Assembly (NCBI GenBank): GCA_036010905.1
Contig: DASCMH010000062.1
Span: 1 to 33,788 of the forward strand
Direction of reading: 5' to 3'
DNA length: 33,788 nucleotides
Source of the DNA: SMWD01 sp002729875
GTDB lineage: Bacteria > Pseudomonadota > Gammaproteobacteria > Steroidobacterales > GCA-2729495
This document shows positions 7,559 to 16,544 of this stretch, in pieces. The notes under the pieces are model-generated. The model searched no databases and was not told the DNA's origin. It was given only the letters and a program-made list of their open reading frames with translations. Every line of letters starts with the position of its first letter. The stretch's first letter is position 1. The position numbers and the translations under genes were made by a program.

Positions 7559-7882
7559 ATGACTTTTGTGGTCACTGAAAACTGCATCAAGTGTAAATTG
7601 ATGGATTGTGTCGAGGTTTGTCCCGTCGACTGTTTCCATGAAGGACCAAATATGCTCGTCATTGATCCTGATGAGTGTATTGACTGTACGCTGTGTGAAC
7701 CCGAGTGCCCGATCGAGGCCATCTTATCGGAAGATGAAGTGCCCGAGGATCAGCAAAACTTCCTGCAACTTAATGAAGAGCTGTCGCATGAATGGCCCGT
7801 CATTACCGAAGCGGGTACACCGCCGGATGATTCTGACGAGTGGCGCGACAAGCCCGATAAGCTCAAACTTCTGGAACGCTGA
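7559..7882 (+). CDS. fdxA: Seven-iron ferredoxin FdxA (3Fe-4S and 4Fe-4S, Azotobacter FdI type)
   Basis: A 107-residue ferredoxin. Cysteines at 9, 12, 17, 21, 25, 40, 43, 46 and 50 superimpose, with Met1 removed, on the Azotobacter vinelandii FdI ligand set. Cys 8/16/49 of that protein hold the 3Fe-4S cluster, and Cys 20/39/42/45 hold the 4Fe-4S cluster. The acidic C-terminal extension after SEDEVPEDQQNF and the final KLLER are typical of the family. It is a soluble low-potential electron carrier whose partners are not shown by the neighbours. A good ribosome binding site (CCGGAG) precedes the ATG. The gene is convergent with dsbC. Confidence 0.96.
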   Translation: MTFVVTENCIKCKLMDCVEVCPVDCFHEGPNMLVIDPDECIDCTLCEPECPIEAILSEDEVPEDQQNFLQLNEELSHEWPVITEAGTPPDDSDEWRDKPDKLKLLER

Positions 7883-7933
7883 CCACAGAGCCAGGGAATC
7901 ACGGCCAAAGCTGCCCCCACAAATTTTATCCGC

Positions 7934-8656
7934 TTATTGCTCCAGTTGTTTGAGCAGCTCTTTCGCTGGGACGTAGCCGGGAATTAACCCCCCGCCTGGC
8001 GTGATAATTGCCGGAGTCCCGCGAATTCCAATCTCATGACCCAATGCGTAATGCTGAGCCACGGGTGTCGGCCCGCAATTCTCCGAGTTGATATTTGCGC
8101 CGCCTTTCGCCTGCGTCAACGCCAAATTCCGATCATCGGCGCACCAGACTTTCTCAGCCTTGAACCAGCTCAATGTATCAGGCCCGCTACGCGGAAAAAA
8201 CATATAACGCACTTCAATACCAAGATTGTTGTAGGCAGAAATTTCGCGGTGTAACTTACGGCAATACCCGCAGTCAATATCGGTAAATACAGTTACCGTA
8301 TGCTTGACCTCTTCGGGACTGAACACAATCATGCCACTGTCCCCGATACGATCGATCGAGGCCTGACGGGCAACTTCGCGGTAACTTTCAGTCAGGTTGC
8401 GCTGATTAGTTGTATCGTAGATATCCCCTTCAATCAGATACCGCCCATCAGCTGATATATAGCGGATCTGCCCATCCAGCATGGCCTGGTAGAGCCCGGG
8501 GATTGGCGATTTAGTGATGGTACCGTCTGATAATTGGGGGTAATTCTTCAGAAGAACGCTGCGCTCGGCTTCGCTGACATCATCAGCAGTAAAACCAGGA
8601 GCCGGAAACAGCATGGCAGCAACCACGAGTACACATATTGTTGTTGTCAATTTCAT
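7934..8656 (-). CDS. dsbC: Periplasmic thiol:disulfide interchange protein DsbC
   Basis: A 240-residue protein with a signal peptide (MKLTTTICVLVVAAMLFPAPGF), the N-terminal DsbC dimerisation domain (about residues 25-95), and a thioredoxin-like domain carrying the redox motif CGYC at residues 129-132 and the cis-proline loop RGTPAII. It isomerises wrong disulfides in the periplasm and is kept reduced by DsbD. The reading frame stays open to 8800, but those extra 48 residues are not signal-like and would bury the signal peptide, so I place the start at 8656. xerD lies upstream on the same strand, 183 bases away, an association also seen in other gammaproteobacteria. Confidence 0.94.
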   Translation of the reverse strand: MKLTTTICVLVVAAMLFPAPGFTADDVSEAERSVLLKNYPQLSDGTITKSPIPGLYQAMLDGQIRYISADGRYLIEGDIYDTTNQRNLTESYREVARQASIDRIGDSGMIVFSPEEVKHTVTVFTDIDCGYCRKLHREISAYNNLGIEVRYMFFPRSGPDTLSWFKAEKVWCADDRNLALTQAKGGANINSENCGPTPVAQHYALGHEIGIRGTPAIITPGGGLIPGYVPAKELLKQLEQ

Positions 8657-8818
8657 AATCTGCTTCGAATGTAAGGCATAGACCTGAAGTTGAACCTCAT
8701 CAGGTATCACGGCTTCCCTTAGCAGCACCGCATCAAGCTCATCGTAAGTATAACACACCGCAGTGAAACAGGGATGAGACCACACATCAATCGGTTTCAT
8801 CGCCTTCGCATGGATATA

Positions 8819-8854
8819 TTACTAGGCTCGCGGATGTTACTAGGCTCGCGGATG
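8819..8854. repeat. Exact 18-bp tandem duplication over the xerD stop codon
   Basis: TTACTAGGCTCGCGGATG occurs twice back to back (8819-8836 and 8837-8854). On the minus strand each copy reads codons for the last residues (PRA) followed by TAG TAA, so the end of xerD and its stop codons are duplicated. The second copy lies outside the gene. Slippage during replication is the simplest cause. Confidence 0.9.
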
Positions 8855-9778
8855 ATGTTGTGAATGCAAATCCTTCATGCGGGCACGAGCGACATGAGTA
8901 TAAATCTGTGTAGTAGATAAATCGCTGTGGCCCAGCAACATCTGCACAACACGTAAATCAGCACCATTATTCAGCAGATGGGTTGCAAAAGCGTGACGCA
9001 GCGTATGCGGTGACAACTTGCCCTTGATACCTGCTTTCTTGGTGTAACGCTTGATGATGTGCCAAAACGCCTGACGGGTCATTCGATCTCCACGACGAGT
9101 CGGAAACAGATAATCAGTATGCCGTTCAAGCAGAATCTCGATGCGCGAACCACCCAGAAATTCACGCAGCCATTCCTGTGCTTCGTCGCCAATCGGAATC
9201 AAACGGTCACGGTCACCTTTTCCAGAGACTCGCAACACACCCTGATTCAGATTAATTTCACCCTGCTTAAGATTGATCAATTCAGTAACGCGCAACCCGG
9301 TCGCATACAGAACCTCGAGCATTGTACGATCACGATGACCAAGCGGATCATGCGTATCCGGCGCATCAAGTAAGGCTTTAACCTCATCTTCGCTCAGCGA
9401 CCGCGGCAATGAACGACCGATCTTCGGCATATCAATTTTTAACGTTGGATCTTCACCGATAACGCTTTCACGTAACAAGAAGCGATAAAAACGTCGAAAA
9501 CTCGACAACTGCCGGGCGGTTGATCTTGGCTTGGCGCCTTCTCCAGTACGCCAGGCGATAAAAGCCAGCAAATCGGCACGAGTTGCAAAAATCAGGCTTA
9601 TGTCTTTCTTTGCAAGCCAACGTTTCAACACCATGAGATCGGCACGATAAGCACCGAGCGTATTGACCGACAGGCCTCGCTCCATCCAGATCGTATCAAG
9701 AAACTTGTCGATAATTGCCTCAGGCGCATTTTGTTCGGAGCCGTCACCGGCTACGATATTGACATAATTTTGTGACAT
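8840..9778 (-). CDS. xerD: Site-specific tyrosine recombinase XerD
   Basis: A 312-residue tyrosine recombinase with a SAM-like DNA-binding domain (residues 20-108) and a catalytic domain. All active-site residues are visible: Arg163 (ATGLRVTEL), Lys187 (VSGKGDR), His258 and Arg261 (HTLRHAFATHLL), His284 (LLGHSDLSTT) and Tyr293 (TQIYTHV). It resolves chromosome dimers at dif together with XerC under FtsK control. The N-terminus is about 14 residues longer than E. coli XerD. XerC and XerD are alike, but SVNTLGAYRADL and pairing with dsbC favour XerD. No integrase-specific neighbours suggest a mobile element. Confidence 0.93.
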   Translation of the reverse strand: MSQNYVNIVAGDGSEQNAPEAIIDKFLDTIWMERGLSVNTLGAYRADLMVLKRWLAKKDISLIFATRADLLAFIAWRTGEGAKPRSTARQLSSFRRFYRFLLRESVIGEDPTLKIDMPKIGRSLPRSLSEDEVKALLDAPDTHDPLGHRDRTMLEVLYATGLRVTELINLKQGEINLNQGVLRVSGKGDRDRLIPIGDEAQEWLREFLGGSRIEILLERHTDYLFPTRRGDRMTRQAFWHIIKRYTKKAGIKGKLSPHTLRHAFATHLLNNGADLRVVQMLLGHSDLSTTQIYTHVARARMKDLHSQHHPRA

Positions 9779-10002
9779 TACTTCAGATAAGTCCTTTCAG
9801 CAATCTGTTTGAAATTCCCTTGCGCACCGGAACGTTTGCCTGAAGATCAACCCAGATTGAACTCTTTTCATGCAAAGCTGATAATTCCTCCGGTCAGCAT
9901 GCATGCCCTTACTCGGTATTACCGGTAACAGTTACTGACCTCTCAACAACTGCAATACCGGTTACGTTGGCGGCAAGTATGTGCCACTTGAATATTGTTC
10001 TC

Positions 10003-10018
10003 TGTGATTGATTTCACA
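10003..10018. promoter_or_regulatory. Consensus CRP/Vfr-type binding site upstream of the acyltransferase gene
   Basis: TGTGATTGATTTCACA matches the CRP half-sites TGTGA and TCACA with the required six-base spacer without mismatch. It lies 48 bases before the acyltransferase ATG and about 225 bases from the divergent xerD start. Binding by a CRP-family protein is inference. The rest of the 288-base gap (9779-10066) shows only a TTACCGGTAA palindrome and no gene. Confidence 0.5.
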
Positions 10019-10066
10019 AAAAATATCAATGAATTACATAAAGACTGAGTTAACAAAATACCGCTG

Positions 10067-10792
10067 ATGCAAGCCACGATTACGACTGTAAGCCAGCGAA
10101 TTTACGGTTTTTTTTCCTGGCTGATTTTTATTTCGGTCATAATCCCGACAATCTGTCTGCTGGCCGTCATACCCGGGCAACTTAACCGGCGTGTAATAGC
10201 AAAAAAAGCTGCCGCTTTGATTTTTTTTGTGACCGGCGTCACACCACGCGTTATTGGCTATGAAAACCTGCCGGATGAAGGCTCTGTCGTAGTCGCTAAT
10301 CATGCAAGTTACCTGGATGGCATCATCCTGACTGCAGTATTACCGCCCCGCTTCACCTTTGTCATTAAACGGGAAATGTCTCGCATACCGTTCGCCAGCT
10401 TCCTGCTGCGGCGGATTGGCTCTGAATTTGTCGACCGCGCCCGTAACCAGCGCAATATGATCGATGCACGGCGCATTATGTATGTCGCCGGAACCGGCCG
10501 ATCGCTGGTATTTTTCCCTGAGGGCTCAATCAGGCACGAGACAGGCCTTCGTCACTTTCATCAGGGCGCTTTCGCTGCAGCGAAACGCGGCAACCTGAAA
10601 CTGGTTCCCGTAGCTATACGCGGCAGTCGCGACATGCTGCCGGCAAAGCAGGTGCTGCCAATTCGGGCGACACTGGAAGTCGTCATCAAACCTGCCATTA
10701 GTCCGGAATCAGCACAAACTTCCATCCGGGACCTGCTGCAAGTCTGCCGCAACAGCATTCTTGAAGACCTGAACGAACCGGATACCCCATAA
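10067..10792 (+). CDS. PlsC-type 1-acyl-glycerol-3-phosphate acyltransferase
   Basis: A 241-residue membrane-bound acyltransferase. A hydrophobic N-terminal segment (about residues 13-36) precedes the catalytic NHASYLD (His79, Asp84; the HX4D motif) and the glycerol-phosphate-binding FFPEGS around residues 149-154. Family members transfer an acyl group from acyl-CoA or acyl-ACP to lysophosphatidate to make phosphatidate at the inner membrane. Some paralogs act on ornithine lipids or other lyso-lipids, so the exact acceptor is open. No strong ribosome binding site precedes the ATG. A CRP-like site lies upstream. The next gene, a thiolase, begins about 100 bases later on the same strand. Confidence 0.88.
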   Translation: MQATITTVSQRIYGFFSWLIFISVIIPTICLLAVIPGQLNRRVIAKKAAALIFFVTGVTPRVIGYENLPDEGSVVVANHASYLDGIILTAVLPPRFTFVIKREMSRIPFASFLLRRIGSEFVDRARNQRNMIDARRIMYVAGTGRSLVFFPEGSIRHETGLRHFHQGAFAAAKRGNLKLVPVAIRGSRDMLPAKQVLPIRATLEVVIKPAISPESAQTSIRDLLQVCRNSILEDLNEPDTP

Positions 10793-10894
10793 CTGCATCT
10801 TACTCCTTGGTCAAATCCATTTCGCAACGCATAATGGAGGCTTGTTTCGCCCGTTAGCAGAGCATTAATCTGCTTCAGCAGTAAATTGAGTCAT

Positions 10895-12082
10895 ATGAAC
10901 ACAAACACCGATCCAATCGTCATTGTTGCCGCCCGCCGAACACCCATCGGTGCCTTCCAGGGAGTCCTCAGTCCGGTTAGTGCCGCAGACCTGTCAGCCA
11001 CAGCAACCAGTGCCTGCATCGAGGCAACGGGGATCGATGCTGCGAACATCGATGAAGCCATCATCGGCTGCGTGCTATCTGCCGGCACCGGCCAGGCGCC
11101 TGCTCGTCAGGCCGCTCTGGCGGCCGGCCTACCCGATAATGTCGGCTGCATGACAATCAATAAGGTCTGTGGTTCCGGCATGAAAGCGGCCATGCTGGCA
11201 CATGATCTGATTCGTGCCGGTTCGGCCAAAATTGTGCTTGCGGGCGGCATGGAATCGATGAGCAACGCACCTTATTTACTGCCCAAGGCCCGCTCCGGCT
11301 ACCGCATGGGACATCAGGAAATTATCGATCATATGTTCTTTGATGGCTTACAGGACGCATACTCCGGCAACATGATGGGCCTGTACGCCGAACAGACGGC
11401 AAACCGCTATGCATTCAGCCGTGAGGAACAGGACGCTTTTGCAATTGAATCGGTAAAACGGGCTATAGCAGCAACTGAAAATGGCGCATTCACAAATGAG
11501 TTGGCACCGGTAACGTTTACTCACCGCAGAAAACAAACCACCGTTGATACGGATGAAGAACCCTTACGCGCTAATATCGAACGAATCCCGACACTGCGAC
11601 CGGCATTCTCAAAAGACGGCACGGTGACTGCAGCAACATCATCGACGATTGCCGATGGCGCCGCCTCACTCCTTCTCATGTCACAAAGCAATGCCGAACA
11701 ACGCGGCCTGGAACCGCTGGCACGAATTGCCGGGCACGCCGGGCACGCGCACGAACCGGAATGGTTCACAACGGCACCGGTATCGGCCATCAAAAAGCTA
11801 CATGAACAAACGGGCTGGTCGCCCGACAATGTCGATCTTTATGAAATTAACGAAGCATTTGCCTGTGTCACAATGGCTGCTATGACCGACATCGGTATCG
11901 ACCATATCAAGGTCAATGTGCATGGCGGCGCTTGCGCCCTTGGCCATCCGCTCGGCGCCAGTGGTGCGCGCATTACCACAACACTGATTCATGCGTTACG
12001 TAACCGCGGTGGACGCCGTGGTATCGCCGCTTTGTGCATCGGTGGCGGCGAAGCGGTTGCTATCGCGCTTGAGATTGATTGA
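10895..12082 (+). CDS. Thiolase (acetyl-CoA C-acetyltransferase family)
   Basis: A 395-residue thiolase with the acyl-enzyme cysteine in KVCGSGMKA (Cys92), the NEAFA motif, His351 in CALGHPLGASGAR and the second catalytic cysteine in CIGGG (Cys381). The fold order and length are those of biosynthetic or degradative acetoacetyl-CoA thiolases. It joins or cleaves acetyl-CoA units: 2 acetyl-CoA to acetoacetyl-CoA, or the reverse. The open frame extends upstream to a TTG at 10886, but the ATG at 10895 gives the normal N-terminus. It is convergent with the ETF-QO gene, with eight bases between stops. Acetoacetyl-CoA synthetase at the right edge would feed the same pool, though the genes are far apart. 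Confidence 0.93.
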   Translation: MNTNTDPIVIVAARRTPIGAFQGVLSPVSAADLSATATSACIEATGIDAANIDEAIIGCVLSAGTGQAPARQAALAAGLPDNVGCMTINKVCGSGMKAAMLAHDLIRAGSAKIVLAGGMESMSNAPYLLPKARSGYRMGHQEIIDHMFFDGLQDAYSGNMMGLYAEQTANRYAFSREEQDAFAIESVKRAIAATENGAFTNELAPVTFTHRRKQTTVDTDEEPLRANIERIPTLRPAFSKDGTVTAATSSTIADGAASLLLMSQSNAEQRGLEPLARIAGHAGHAHEPEWFTTAPVSAIKKLHEQTGWSPDNVDLYEINEAFACVTMAAMTDIGIDHIKVNVHGGACALGHPLGASGARITTTLIHALRNRGGRRGIAALCIGGGEAVAIALEID

Positions 12083-12090
12083 CACCCGAT

Positions 12091-13740
12091 CTACATCCCG
12101 GCGTAATTTGGTCCCCCACCACCTTCGGGCACCACCCAATTGATATTCTGCGTCGGATCTTTGATATCGCAGGTCTTGCAGTGCAGGCAGTTCTGCGCAT
12201 TGATCTGAAAACGAGGCTGTTCACCCTCATCACACACAACCTCATATACACCAGCCGGGCAGTAACGTTGGGCCGGTTCGTCATATTCGGGCAAGTTGTA
12301 ATTAATCGGAATCTGCGGATCCTGCAATTGCAAATGGCAGACCTGATCTTCTTCATGATTGGTACTCGACAGGAATACTGAAGACAAACGATCAAAACTG
12401 ATCACCTTGTCAGGATTCGGATAATCAATCGGAGTAGCATCCGCTGCCTTTTGCAAACAATCATGATCCGGCTGCGGGCTGTGCAATGTAAACGGCAAGC
12501 GACCATTAAAAATATTCTGATCTATCCAGATAAAGGCAGAACCGAGCAACATGCCAAATTTCTTCATGGCCGGGCCGAAGTTACGGGCACGATGCAACTC
12601 TTCGTATACCCACGAGGAACGTACTCGCTCCTCGTAATCCTGCAAAATCGCCGGTGCGGTTTCAGCACAGGAAAGGGCAGAAAAAATTGACTCTGCGGCA
12701 AGCATGCCGGTCTTCATCGCAGTATGCGACCCTTTGATCTTGGCCCCATTCAAAAACCCGGCCTCGCAACCGGCCAGTAATCCGCCCGGGAATACCAGCC
12801 TCGGCAGAGACTGCAACCCGCCCTTATTAACCACACGCGCACCATATGAAACACGCTTTCCGCCATCGAGCGTACGCTGAATAACCGGGTGATGCTTCCA
12901 GCGCTGAAACTCATCGAAAGGACTCAGATGTGGATTGGAATAATTCAAAGCGACAATCAGACCGAGATAGACCTGGTTACCCCTGGCGTGATACACAAAC
13001 CCGCCACCCTCAATATTGGCTAATGGCCACCCGAAGGTGTGCTCTACAAGTCCCTCATGATGTTTATCCGGATCGACAGTCCAGATCTCCTTGATCCCGA
13101 GGCCGTAATGCTGTGGATCGCAATCATCCCGCAACCCGTATTCCTTCATTAATGACTTGCCAAGACTGCCGCGACAGCCTTCCGCAAATAATGTATACCG
13201 CGCCCGCAACTCGTAGCCCGGCTCGAAGGTGGTCTTCGGATCACCCGCCGCATCACGGCCCATGTCGCCGGTAGCAACACCCACGACACGACCCTCTTCA
13301 TACAACACTTCAGCGGCGGCAAACCCGGGAAAAATATTGACTCCAAGCGCCTCGGCCTGATCACCAAGCCAGCGGCACAACTCACCGAGGCTGATAATGA
13401 AATTACCGTGGTTACGCGCAGGCTTCGGCACAAAAAAGCCCGGGATCTTCAGCGCTCCGCTGGCGCCCGCCAGAAAATGGACTTTATCGCCGCTTACCGG
13501 CACTTTCACCGGGGCCTGCCGTTCACGCCAGTCGGGAAATAATTCATCGAGCGGGCGCGACTCGAAAATAGCGCCTGACAGGATATGCGCACCGATTTCA
13601 GAACCTTTCTCAACGAGACAAACATTCAGTTCCTGACCCGCATCGCCGGCAAGTTGCATTAGACGACAAGCTGCGGCCAATCCGCACGGCCCGCCGCCAA
13701 CAATCACGACATCGAATTCCATTGATTCTCGTTCAGTCAT
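12091..13740 (-). CDS. Electron transfer flavoprotein-ubiquinone oxidoreductase (ETF-QO)
   Basis: A 549-residue enzyme. An N-terminal FAD site VVIVGGGPCGLAAA is followed by the quinone-binding/FAD core (HFLAGASGALKIPGF, TLFAEGCRGSLGKSL, YGLGIKEIWTVDP). The C-terminal 4Fe-4S domain carries NCLHCKTCDIKDP and an upstream YCPAGVYE cysteine, ending NWVVPEGGGGPNYAGM. It passes electrons from ETF, reduced by acyl-CoA and similar dehydrogenases, to ubiquinone at the inner face of the membrane. The length matches the family. It is divergent from zapE over 66 bases, which contain TGTACGGTACA (13788-13798), a small palindrome of unknown meaning. No ETF subunit genes are in the window. Confidence 0.97.
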   Translation of the reverse strand: MTERESMEFDVVIVGGGPCGLAAACRLMQLAGDAGQELNVCLVEKGSEIGAHILSGAIFESRPLDELFPDWRERQAPVKVPVSGDKVHFLAGASGALKIPGFFVPKPARNHGNFIISLGELCRWLGDQAEALGVNIFPGFAAAEVLYEEGRVVGVATGDMGRDAAGDPKTTFEPGYELRARYTLFAEGCRGSLGKSLMKEYGLRDDCDPQHYGLGIKEIWTVDPDKHHEGLVEHTFGWPLANIEGGGFVYHARGNQVYLGLIVALNYSNPHLSPFDEFQRWKHHPVIQRTLDGGKRVSYGARVVNKGGLQSLPRLVFPGGLLAGCEAGFLNGAKIKGSHTAMKTGMLAAESIFSALSCAETAPAILQDYEERVRSSWVYEELHRARNFGPAMKKFGMLLGSAFIWIDQNIFNGRLPFTLHSPQPDHDCLQKAADATPIDYPNPDKVISFDRLSSVFLSSTNHEEDQVCHLQLQDPQIPINYNLPEYDEPAQRYCPAGVYEVVCDEGEQPRFQINAQNCLHCKTCDIKDPTQNINWVVPEGGGGPNYAGM

Positions 13741-13806
13741 TTCCCGTCCCTATTGCTGCCAACTGTCCCACCAAACTCCGACCCTATTGTACGGTACAGT
13801 TAACAG

Positions 13807-14904
13807 ATGAATCTGCATGATATCTACGCACAAGCCATCAACGAGCAGGGTTATACCACCGATGCCGCTCAACTGGAGTCCATAGCAGTACTGGAGCGAA
13901 TCCGCAATCAATTGCTGGCTATACCACGCACCAGGCTGCCGCTGCCGGGCGTACTGCAATCCCTGCTCGGGACAGGCCGACCGGTGCCGGTACCCGGCGC
14001 CTATCTCTGGGGTGACGTCGGCCGCGGCAAAACTTTTGTCATGGACCTGTTTTTCGACAGCCTGCCGTTTGAAAACAAGCTGCGACAGCATTTCCACCGC
14101 ATGATGTACTACATACACAACCAGTTGCAGCAACTTGCCGGACAAACCGATCCGCTTGAAACAGTCGCCCAAAATCTGGCCAAACGCGCTCGTGTAATCT
14201 GCTTTGATGAATTCTTTGTCGCGGATATTGCAGATGCGATGATACTGGGCAGGTTACTGGACATACTCTTTCGTCAGGGCGTCACACTGATCGCAACATC
14301 AAATTTTCCACCTGATGAGTTATACCTGGATGGCCTGCAGCGCCAGAAATTCCTGCCTGCCATTGAACTGCTGAAACAGCATACTCAAATAACCGGAGTT
14401 AACGGCAACACCGATTATCGGCTACGAGTACTGGAACAGGCGGAAATCTATCACTCCCCACTGGACGACGACGCCACGTCCAACCTGGTCAGCTACTTCG
14501 AACGTATCGCACCGGAATCAGGCACCATGAATCAATCCATCGAGGTACATGGCCGGAAAATTCCGTTTCGCCGGCGCGCAGACGGCATCGCCTGGTTTGA
14601 TTTTGCCGCACTGTGCGATGGTCCACGCAATCAGAATGATTACATTGAGATTGCTCGCAGCTTCCAGACGATCATCCTGTCGGATCTGCCAATCCTTGAC
14701 TCCCTGAAGGAAAATCAAGCCCGTCGCTTCATCGCGCTGGTCGATGAATTCTATGATCGCAGAGTCAAGCTGATTATCGCTGCTGCAGCACCGATCTCGG
14801 CAATCTATTCAGGCCGGCGACTCAACCTCGAATTCGAACGTACCCGGAGCCGGCTTTGGGAGATGCAGTCACACGAATACCTGGCAGCTCAGCATCGACC
14901 TTAA
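13807..14904 (+). CDS. zapE: Cell division AAA+ ATPase ZapE (AFG1 family)
   Basis: A 365-residue P-loop ATPase with Walker A GDVGRGKT (residues 69-76), Walker B VICFDEF, and family motifs HFHRMM, ATSNFPPDELY and GLQRQKFLPAI. This is the bacterial ZapE/AFG1 family, which associates with the Z ring and affects FtsZ bundling under stress. The length fits E. coli ZapE (375 residues). It is divergent from ETF-QO and followed by gpmA after 76 bases. Confidence 0.95.
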   Translation: MNLHDIYAQAINEQGYTTDAAQLESIAVLERIRNQLLAIPRTRLPLPGVLQSLLGTGRPVPVPGAYLWGDVGRGKTFVMDLFFDSLPFENKLRQHFHRMMYYIHNQLQQLAGQTDPLETVAQNLAKRARVICFDEFFVADIADAMILGRLLDILFRQGVTLIATSNFPPDELYLDGLQRQKFLPAIELLKQHTQITGVNGNTDYRLRVLEQAEIYHSPLDDDATSNLVSYFERIAPESGTMNQSIEVHGRKIPFRRRADGIAWFDFAALCDGPRNQNDYIEIARSFQTIILSDLPILDSLKENQARRFIALVDEFYDRRVKLIIAAAAPISAIYSGRRLNLEFERTRSRLWEMQSHEYLAAQHRP

Positions 14905-14980
14905 GTAATAACCGGATCACCTGTTTCAGCGGTCAGCCTGCTACACTACTACGCCTTGCACATCCTGCGGAGACTGTTAA

Positions 14981-15724
14981 ATGACGGGAAAATTAGTCCT
15001 GTGCCGGCACGGGCAAAGTACCTGGAACCTGGAAAACCTGTTTACTGGCTGGCATGACGTCGATCTGACCGAACAGGGACTGGCTGAAGCTAAATCGGCT
15101 GGACAATTGCTTGGGCAACTCGAATTCACCTTCGACCTCGCCTATACCTCAGTCCTCAAGCGTGCAATTCGCACCCTGTGGATCGTTCTCGATGAGATGA
15201 ACCTGATGTGGATTCCTGTCGAACGCTCCTGGAAACTGAACGAACGCCATTACGGCGCACTGCAGGGTCTGAACAAAGCCGAGACGGTGAAACTGCATGG
15301 CAAGGATCAGGTCAAGATCTGGCGCCGCAGCTACGACATTCCACCGCCGGCACTGGAAGCATCCGATCAGCGCCACCCCTGTCATGACCCGCGCTATGCC
15401 GGCATCGACAACCTGCCGGCAACCGAATCACTAAAAACAACTCTTGAACGCGTACAACCTTACTGGGAACAAAACATTGCACCACAACTCAGGGACGGCA
15501 AAAATATCTTGATCGCAGCTCACGGCAACAGCCTGCGCGCTCTGGTCAAAATGCTGGACGGCATCTCCGACGGTGACATCACGGAATTCAACATACCTAC
15601 CGGTGTGCCGATTCTGTATACACTGGACAGCAACCTGGCGCCAATCAGCCGGGAATTTCTCGGTGATCCGGAAGCGATAAAGCAGGCCGCAGCAGCCGTC
15701 GCGCAACAGGCTGAGGGCAAGTAA
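14981..15724 (+). CDS. gpmA: 2,3-bisphosphoglycerate-dependent phosphoglycerate mutase
   Basis: A 247-residue protein with the phosphohistidine motif LCRHGQSTWN (His10), family motif FTGWHDVDLTEQG, ERHYGALQGLNK and the second catalytic histidine in AAHGNSLRALVK. It interconverts 3- and 2-phosphoglycerate in glycolysis and gluconeogenesis. The length is that of the dPGM family (about 250). A ribosome binding site (GCGGAGA) precedes the ATG. The gamma-carbonic anhydrase gene starts 13 bases after the stop, so the two are likely co-transcribed. Confidence 0.97.
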   Translation: MTGKLVLCRHGQSTWNLENLFTGWHDVDLTEQGLAEAKSAGQLLGQLEFTFDLAYTSVLKRAIRTLWIVLDEMNLMWIPVERSWKLNERHYGALQGLNKAETVKLHGKDQVKIWRRSYDIPPPALEASDQRHPCHDPRYAGIDNLPATESLKTTLERVQPYWEQNIAPQLRDGKNILIAAHGNSLRALVKMLDGISDGDITEFNIPTGVPILYTLDSNLAPISREFLGDPEAIKQAAAAVAQQAEGK

Positions 15725-15737
15725 AGGCGTTGCCACG

Positions 15738-16268
15738 ATGATTTACACGCTGGATAAAATCAGCCCGAAGATTCATGACCGCTGCTACATTGCGCCGTCA
15801 GCGGAGGTCATCGGCGATGTCCTCCTTGAGGAAGACACAAGCATCTGGTTCGGTACTATAGTACGTGGCGATGAAGATCGCATCACGGTTTGCCGCGGCA
15901 CAAATGTACAAGACAACTCGGTTCTGCATTGCGACCCGGGGGCGCCGCTAACACTTGATGAATACGTCACAGTTGGACACCAGGCGATGCTGCATGGCTG
16001 CCGGGTGGATCGCCATTCACTAATCGGCATCGGCAGCACAATCCTGAATCATGCCCACATTGGCGCCAACTCCATCGTCGGCGCCAATGCACTGGTGACC
16101 GAGCACAAAAAATTTCCCGATGGCGTACTTATACTGGGAGCACCAGCCAAAATCATTCGTGAATTAACCGCCGAGGAAATCGCAACCCTGCCCCACTATG
16201 CGAAACGTTATATCGAACGTTCAGAACGCTACCGACGCGAACTTCAGGTAACAGATCAGACGACCTGA
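15738..16268 (+). CDS. Gamma-carbonic anhydrase family protein (YrdA-like)
   Basis: A 176-residue left-handed beta-helix protein built of hexapeptide repeats. Visible metal-ligand histidines lie in VLHCDPGAP and VGHQAMLHGC, the pattern of gamma-class carbonic anhydrases and YrdA. Many bacterial members bind zinc but have little or no measured carbonic anhydrase activity, so the true reaction is uncertain. It follows gpmA by 13 bases. The 276 bases after it, up to the DUF1499 gene, show no gene or clear terminator. Confidence 0.92.
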   Translation: MIYTLDKISPKIHDRCYIAPSAEVIGDVLLEEDTSIWFGTIVRGDEDRITVCRGTNVQDNSVLHCDPGAPLTLDEYVTVGHQAMLHGCRVDRHSLIGIGSTILNHAHIGANSIVGANALVTEHKKFPDGVLILGAPAKIIRELTAEEIATLPHYAKRYIERSERYRRELQVTDQTT

Positions 16269-16544
16269 AAATTAAATCCTGATCGACCGCTGATAGCCCG
16301 CCATTTGCCCATCATGATCCTGTCGACACTGACCTTTTGGGGTTAGGATTTCCCCGGCCGGATTCTCTGGCATCCGTCATCATGCCACTACGGTGTCGGG
16401 CACCTCCGATATGGTAAGCATAATCGACCAGGCAGATAATGGGCGCATGAATATCGCCGGGGCAGAAACCCAGCCCAATAACTCGATTCCAACCAAACAG
16501 TCTGTGTTAATATCATGCATAGGTTTGACAGGAAAAGTGGGGGC

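Noticed and set aside
8657..8800. Upstream 48-codon extension of the dsbC frame
   Set aside because: It would place a non-signal-like stretch before a complete signal peptide. The ATG at 8656 gives the normal family length.
10008..10031. FNR-like half-sites ATTGAT...ATCAAT near the acyltransferase start
   Set aside because: The spacer is twelve bases, not the four an FNR box needs. The overlapping CRP-type site is a far better match.
9779..10066. Mobile element associated with the tyrosine recombinase
   Set aside because: The recombinase is a housekeeping XerD by motifs and by its dsbC neighbour. There are no excisionase, attachment repeats or cargo genes.
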